From: Dactylosporangium siamense
Lineage (GTDB): Bacteria > Actinomycetota > Actinomycetes > Mycobacteriales > Micromonosporaceae
Direction of reading: 5' to 3'
DNA: 64,000 nucleotides
Assembly: GCF_016862795.1 (NCBI RefSeq)
Contig: NZ_BONQ01000052.1
Span: forward strand, 1 to 64,000
Notes under the pieces: generated by a model
What the model was told of the DNA's origin: nothing
Seen by the model: only the letters and a program-made list of their open reading frames with translations
Database searches by the model: none
In this document: piece after piece, positions 59,741 to 64,000 of the stretch
Layout of the letters: each line of letters begins with the position of its first letter
How positions within the stretch are numbered: the stretch's first letter is position 1
Translations under genes and position numbers: made by a program

Positions 59741-59755
59741 TCGAGCCGCGGTGGC

Positions 59756-60448
59756 TCAGAGCAGGAACGAACGCCGCGTCTCCGCGCCCACGTTGATGGT
59801 GCCGAGCAGCGTGCCGGCCTGATCATAGACGTTGGTGGTCCGGTTGCTGCGCATCACCTCGCGGATGCCCGGCGGCAGGGCCGGCGGGTCGTCCTCGGTC
59901 AGGCGCATCCGGGTCGCGGCGGCGATCAGGCGGGAGACGAGCCGGGCCGCGTCGGCGGTGACCGGGACCCGGCCGAACTCCCAGCCGGACACGGTCAGGT
60001 CCAGCAGTTCCAGCGTGTGCAGCAACAGCAGGTTCGGGTCGGTCAGCACCATGGCCCGCTTGACGTCGACCTCGACGGCGGTCAGTGCCGCCTCCAGGTG
60101 GACGTGGGGATGGAACCCCGTGGGCAGTTCCGCGAGCCGGTCCCGCAGGCCCGGCCCGAGCTGCCGGAACAGCGCGCGGTAGTTGTGCCGGTCGACGCCG
60201 CGGCCGAGGGCGGAGGCCTGGGCCTGGATGTCGGCGTGCGCCCGGTCGGCGGTCTCGTGCACGATCCGGTTCGCGACGGCCAGGCCGTCGTCGTCGGTGA
60301 GCAGCTGGACCAGCGAGCCGACCTGCTCCTGGAACCCGACCGGGACGTGCCCGCCGTACCGGTGCCGGATGTCGGCGATCAGGGCCTCCTGCCGCGCCGG
60401 GTCGAGCCGCAGCGCGCGGTCGGCCTGCCTGCGCCGGAACCATCGCAT
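59756..60448 (-). CDS. Hypothetical protein
   Basis: A 230-residue soluble, helical protein with an Arg-rich N-terminus (WFRRRQADRALRLDPARQEAL). It shows a MDP-like central region (VEVDVKRAMVLTDPNLLLLHTLELLDLTVSGWEFGRVPVTADAARL) and a short C-terminal beta tail. No family is recognised. GAGGAG lies before the ATG at 60448. It is 51 bp downstream of the methyltransferase gene on the same strand, so co-transcription is likely. Confidence 0.65.
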   Translation of the reverse strand: MRWFRRRQADRALRLDPARQEALIADIRHRYGGHVPVGFQEQVGSLVQLLTDDDGLAVANRIVHETADRAHADIQAQASALGRGVDRHNYRALFRQLGPGLRDRLAELPTGFHPHVHLEAALTAVEVDVKRAMVLTDPNLLLLHTLELLDLTVSGWEFGRVPVTADAARLVSRLIAAATRMRLTEDDPPALPPGIREVMRSNRTTNVYDQAGTLLGTINVGAETRRSFLL

Positions 60449-60499
60449 GTCCGCTCCTCACCTCGGCGCCGACCGACCATGCTACTGCGGCCGCCGGTG

Positions 60500-61237
60500 T
60501 CAGCCGGAAACGAGGATCCGGTACCCGGCGTCGTAGTCCGGACATTCGAGCAGGTCACGGTGGCGGTCGTGCCAGCGGCGGGACTGCAGGTCCGCGGCGA
60601 GCCGCTCCAGTCCCGGCCGCAGCACCTCCTCGTCGAGCTGGGCCAGCATCGAGATGCTCGACCGGACCACCGGGTCGAGGTAGGCCTCGGGCCGGCGCCA
60701 GTACGCCGCGCCGAAGCCGTCGGTGCAGTCGTGGGGCACCGGCACCGGCTGGACCGTGGCCCCGCCGAGCAGCCCGGTGAGCCGGTCCACCGGCACGGCC
60801 CTGGCCTCGTCGAACGCGGTGACCTCCGGCAGGTACTCGCTGACCAGCCAGAACGAGCGGATGACCCGCGGATCCCAGGTGAGGATGACGACCCGCCGGC
60901 GGGCGACCCGGCGCAGCTCGGCGATGCCGGCCTCGACGTCGGTCCAGTGGTGCACGGTGAGCACGGCCATGACCGCGTCGGCCGCGCCGTCGGCGAGCGG
61001 GAGCGCCTCCGCGCACGCCTGCACGACCGGTGCCGCTCCGGGCGGACGCTGTCCGATCATGACCGAGCTGGGTTCGACGGCGACGACCGTCTGCGGGGGT
61101 TCGTAGGCGCCGGCCCCGGCACCCACGTTGACCACGGACCGGGCGTCGCCGAGCGCGGCGGTGAGGTGCGCCGCGATCCGCCGGTCCGGCCGGCGGGTGG
61201 ACGTGTACACCGTGCCGATCGCGTCATAGATGGTCAC
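60500..61237 (-). CDS. SAM-dependent methyltransferase
   Basis: A 245-residue class I methyltransferase: VVNVGAGAGAYEPPQTVVAVEPSSVMI is motif I, ACAEALPLADGAADAVMAVLTVHHW is the motif II/III region, and LRRVARRRVVILTWDP follows. The N-terminal YDAIGTVYTSTRRPDRRI is typical of UbiE/COQ5-like arylamine-type methyltransferases in actinomycetes. Substrate unknown. The GTG at 61237 has no ribosome binding site but a GACACT 6 nt upstream. Confidence 0.88.
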   Translation of the reverse strand: MTIYDAIGTVYTSTRRPDRRIAAHLTAALGDARSVVNVGAGAGAYEPPQTVVAVEPSSVMIGQRPPGAAPVVQACAEALPLADGAADAVMAVLTVHHWTDVEAGIAELRRVARRRVVILTWDPRVIRSFWLVSEYLPEVTAFDEARAVPVDRLTGLLGGATVQPVPVPHDCTDGFGAAYWRRPEAYLDPVVRSSISMLAQLDEEVLRPGLERLAADLQSRRWHDRHRDLLECPDYDAGYRILVSG

Positions 61238-61296
61238 GGTCTCAGTGTCCCAGGACGGGGCGTCGCCGAGCGGCGCGGCGACCTAGGATTCTCGCG

Positions 61297-62739
61297 ATGG
61301 GGGCTGACACGTCATTGCTGGACGGCTGGCGCCAGGTGCGGCGCTTCGCCGTGCCGCGGTGGATGATCGAGCAGGCCACGGCGCTGCGGTCGGCCGGGGA
61401 CTGGCGGGGGGCGTGCGCCGCCGCGGACATCGAGGTGGACATCGACCTGGCCGGCATCGGCCGGGACCACGGCACCGCCGTCGCCGAGGCGGTCGAGGAC
61501 GACCTGCGGCACCTCGCGCCGGACCTGCTGCGCTGGCACCTGGACCGGGACCTGTGGCCGCGGGTCAGCCTGCGCCGCGAGCCGACCCTGCTGAGCGTCC
61601 ACCCCGGCGGGCAGCTGCTGGTCGTGCCGCGCTACCGGGACACCTCCAGGCCACGGCTGGTGCTGCGGTTCGCCGGGCCGGCCGACCCGCGCCGGGGACT
61701 GCACACCAACCGGGAGCAGTGGGACGTCCGGTGCACCGGCGATCTCCTGGCCCGGCAGCAGCCGTGCCCCGACGCGGCCGAGATCCTCGCGCTGCAGGAC
61801 GCCGGGCAATGGCGCGAAGCGTTGCGCCTCGCCGGGTTCGACATCGACGCGCTCGCCGACCTGTCGCCGATGCTGGAGAAACGGCTCAGCCCCACCCGCC
61901 TCGATCTCACCACGCTGGCCGCGGCGGCCCGCGAGTTCGGGCGGCCGGAAGCGACGATCGACCTCGAGGGCGAATGCCTGTGGATCGACGGCTTCCGGCA
62001 CCGGATCCACCTCGGCTACGACGATCGGCGCGACCTCCCGCCGGTGCTGCCGATGGCCCGGATGGAACGGTCGATCGACGCCGACCTCGTCCGGCTCGGC
62101 CTGCTGTCCCTCGACGAGCTGCACCCGCTGGTCGCCGCGGCGATGGTCCCGGGGCACAAGGGCGCCGCGGGTCCCGCGCCCAGGGTCGACATGTCGCCGT
62201 TCACCGTGCCGTGCGGCAGCGAACGGCACCGCATCGGACCCGACGGCATCCCGCACCCGCCGGAGGAGATCCGGCGGGAGCAGAGCCTGCACGCGCTCGG
62301 CGGGCCCACGCCCACCGGCTGTTTCGCCGCACATATCGGCTGGCGCGACCCGTCGGTGCCCGTGCCGAAGGTGCTCCGCCGGCGCCGTTCGGTGCTGGTG
62401 GACCAGGCCCGCAACGGCGACGGCCCGGCACTGACCGCGTGGCTCGACGCCGGCCTCGACCCGCACCTGCGCACCGGCGAGTCCTGGACCCTGCTGCACC
62501 TGATCGCCTGGCTGCCCGACCCGGCGGCGTTGGTGACGCGCCTGGTCGCCGCCGGGCTCGACCTGGAGGCCCAGGCTCGGGGCGGGAACACGCCCCTTCG
62601 CCACGCGATCGGCCAGGGCGGCTCGGTCGCCGCGATCCGGGCCCTGGCCGCCGCCGGCGCGGTCACGACCGGCTGGGCGGACGCCGCCGAGCGCGCCAAC
62701 CGGCTCGCGGAGCTGCAGTTCCTGGCCACGCCGTGCTAG
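61297..62739 (+). CDS. Ankyrin-repeat-containing protein
   Basis: A 480-residue protein. Residues 1-340 are of unknown fold, with two similar segments (SAGDWRGACAAADIEVDIDLAGI and DAGQWREALRLAGFDIDALADL). The C-terminus from about 365 has two to three ankyrin-like repeats (NGDGPALTAWLDAGLDPHLRTGESWTLLHLIAWL, ARGGNTPLRHAIGQGGSVAAIRALAAAGA). TAGGAT (61284-61289) lies 7 nt before the ATG, leaderless. Its stop overlaps the MFS start by 7 bp (GTGCTAG), so both may act together. Confidence 0.8.
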   Translation: MGADTSLLDGWRQVRRFAVPRWMIEQATALRSAGDWRGACAAADIEVDIDLAGIGRDHGTAVAEAVEDDLRHLAPDLLRWHLDRDLWPRVSLRREPTLLSVHPGGQLLVVPRYRDTSRPRLVLRFAGPADPRRGLHTNREQWDVRCTGDLLARQQPCPDAAEILALQDAGQWREALRLAGFDIDALADLSPMLEKRLSPTRLDLTTLAAAAREFGRPEATIDLEGECLWIDGFRHRIHLGYDDRRDLPPVLPMARMERSIDADLVRLGLLSLDELHPLVAAAMVPGHKGAAGPAPRVDMSPFTVPCGSERHRIGPDGIPHPPEEIRREQSLHALGGPTPTGCFAAHIGWRDPSVPVPKVLRRRRSVLVDQARNGDGPALTAWLDAGLDPHLRTGESWTLLHLIAWLPDPAALVTRLVAAGLDLEAQARGGNTPLRHAIGQGGSVAAIRALAAAGAVTTGWADAAERANRLAELQFLATPC

Positions 62740-63938
62740 CGGCCCTGCGGATCCGCGACTTCAGGCTGCTGTGGACGGGCCGGTTCGTCAGCCAGCTCGG
62801 CACCTGGCTGCTCACCGTCGCGGTCCCGGCACACGTCCTGCACCTCACCGGCTCGCTCATGGCGACCGGTCTCACCCTCGCCGCGGAGTACCTGCCGGCG
62901 CTGCTGCTCGGCCCGCTCGCCGGGGTGCTCACCGACCGCTGGGACCGCCGCCGGGTCATGCTCACCACCGACGTGTTCCGGGCCGTCGTGGTCGCCGCGA
63001 TGCTGCTCGTCGACTCCCCCGGCACCGTGTGGATCCTCTACGCCGCCCTCGCGGCCGAGAGCGCGGGATCGATCCTGTTCCGTCCGGCCGCGCAGGCGTA
63101 CACCCCGGCAATCGTCGGCACCGGCAACCTGCTCAGCAGCGCCAACGCGCTCACCGCCGTGACCGACGGCACGGTGCGGCTCGTCGGCGCCCCGCTCGGC
63201 GCGGTGCTGCTGCTCGCGTTCGGGTTCCCGGTGCTGATCTGGGTCGACGTCGCCAGCTACCTCGTGTCGGCGCTCGCCATCTTCCTCACCACCCGCCGGC
63301 CCGCACCGACCCGGACCGCCGCCGCGGACCTGCGGGCCGACCTGCGGCACGGCCTGCGGACCGTCGCCGGCCACCGGATGACGTTGTGGCTGCTGGTCAT
63401 CGGCGTCGTGTTCACCCTGGCCAACGGCGCGCTCAGCGCCCTGCTCATCCCGCTCGGCGTCACCGAGCTCGGCGGGCCACGCCAGACGGGGCTGGTCGTG
63501 TCCGCGCTCGGGGTCGGGTTCCTGCTCGGCGCGCCGCTCATCCGGGTGCTCGTCGACAAGGTCCAACCGCGGCGGCTGTACTCGGCCACCCTGCTCGGCA
63601 CGGCGGTCGGCTTCCTGCTGCTGTTCACCGCGCACACCCTGACCGTGGCCCTGCCGGCGGCCGTGGCCATCGGCATGTTCGGCTCGATGACCTGGGCGGT
63701 GCCGCAGACCACCCTGCAACGCACGCTGCCAAACGACGTCCTCGGCCGGGTCAGCGCCGTCTTCCTCAGCGGCGAGGCGCTCGGCACCCTGCTCGGCGCC
63801 GTCACCGGACCGATCGTCGCCCAGGCCGCCGGGCTGGTCACCCTGGCGGTCGCCGCCTGCGCGCTGACGGCCGCGTGCGCGCTGCTGGGCGCGGCGCTGC
63901 TGCCGACCGTCGAGCTGCCGGCACCAATTGCCCATTGA
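62733..63938 (+). CDS. MFS transporter (EntS-like exporter family)
   Basis: A 401-residue major facilitator of the MFS_3/enterobactin-exporter type: ALRIRDFRLLWTGRFVSQLGTWLLTVAVPAHVLHLTGS at the N-terminus, GVLTDRWDRRRVMLTTDVFRAVV (motif A) and FGSMTWAVPQTTLQRTLPNDVLGRVSAVFLSGEALGTLLG near the C-terminus. The GTG at 62733 overlaps the ankyrin-type gene stop. It probably exports a small molecule; the substrate is not indicated by neighbours. Confidence 0.9.
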   Translation: MLAALRIRDFRLLWTGRFVSQLGTWLLTVAVPAHVLHLTGSLMATGLTLAAEYLPALLLGPLAGVLTDRWDRRRVMLTTDVFRAVVVAAMLLVDSPGTVWILYAALAAESAGSILFRPAAQAYTPAIVGTGNLLSSANALTAVTDGTVRLVGAPLGAVLLLAFGFPVLIWVDVASYLVSALAIFLTTRRPAPTRTAAADLRADLRHGLRTVAGHRMTLWLLVIGVVFTLANGALSALLIPLGVTELGGPRQTGLVVSALGVGFLLGAPLIRVLVDKVQPRRLYSATLLGTAVGFLLLFTAHTLTVALPAAVAIGMFGSMTWAVPQTTLQRTLPNDVLGRVSAVFLSGEALGTLLGAVTGPIVAQAAGLVTLAVAACALTAACALLGAALLPTVELPAPIAH

Positions 63939-64000
63939 ACGTCTTCCATCGATCTTCGGTGTCTGCCTACAGTCGTGCCCTGTACCTCGACGACGGAGGG
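63939..64000 (+). promoter_or_regulatory. Promoter-like end of window, gene beyond edge
   Basis: TACAGT (63968-63973) is a possible -10, and the window ends in ggaggg (63995-64000), a strong ribosome binding site. A plus-strand gene probably starts just past the edge. Nothing else is seen. Confidence 0.45.

Overview
This 64 kb window comes from a high-GC actinomycete chromosome, probably of the Micromonosporaceae type. That is an inference from very high third-position GC, GTG starts, a conservon signalling operon, an EgtA gene, an F420-type (Ddn-like) oxidoreductase and many SigE-like or ECF sigma and TetR genes. I see no rRNA, tRNA, integrase, transposase, plasmid or phage gene and no CRISPR array. 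Codon use looks uniform, so this reads as ordinary accessory chromosome. About twenty genes have a TANNNT hexamer 5-7 nt before the start codon, the layout of leaderless transcripts; I used it to choose many starts.

Layout. 1-5.3 kb: the C-terminal part of a TerA/TerD-family protein, a tandemly duplicated hairpin spacer, a divergent quinone oxidoreductase/TetR pair with paired operators, a patch of short palindromes, egtA (gamma-glutamylcysteine synthesis for ergothioneine) and a membrane protein. 5.4-12.5 kb: a large helical-repeat protein, then a molybdenum locus: a di-Mop protein behind a methyltransferase, and divergently an HTH-Mop regulator with modABC. 12.5-19 kb: a cupin/TetR pair sharing one promoter core, a SIRT5-like sirtuin, a HAD hydrolase, a dehydrogenase/NTF2-like/XRE divergon and a P-loop/SnoaL fusion. 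19.3-22.9 kb: a DivIVA-like coiled-coil protein, an isochorismatase-fold protein with an MFS exporter, and a divergent LysR.

22.9-27.8 kb holds the most interesting cassette: an ECF sigma factor with a small beta-sandwich partner, a cytoplasmic subtilisin-like protease and, divergently, a TPR-CHAT (caspase-like) protease preceded by a 20-codon leaderless ORF whose stop overlaps the CHAT start. The parts resemble the protease/sigma logic known from CRISPR type III-E (TPR-CHAT, Csx30, sigma) but without CRISPR genes.

30-38 kb: a complete four-gene conservon (sensor kinase, roadblock/LC7, DUF742, Ras-like GTPase) divergent from a diterpene cluster: a class II cyclase with DxDD, a P450 and a class I terpene synthase. 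The cyclase and P450 genes overlap tail to tail by 107 bp. No GGPP synthase is in the window.

38.5-64 kb: mostly small two- or three-gene units: hydrolases, VOC proteins, SRPBCC and DHFR-like proteins under TetR or wHTH regulators with clear operators, a SigE-type sigma/anti-sigma pair, a MOSC protein, a MarR/NmrA divergon, a fructosamine-kinase-like gene with TetR, two tandem paralogues of which one has lost its membrane hairpin, a methyltransferase, an ankyrin-type protein and an MFS exporter. The window ends in a promoter-like stretch with a ribosome binding site for a gene just beyond the edge.
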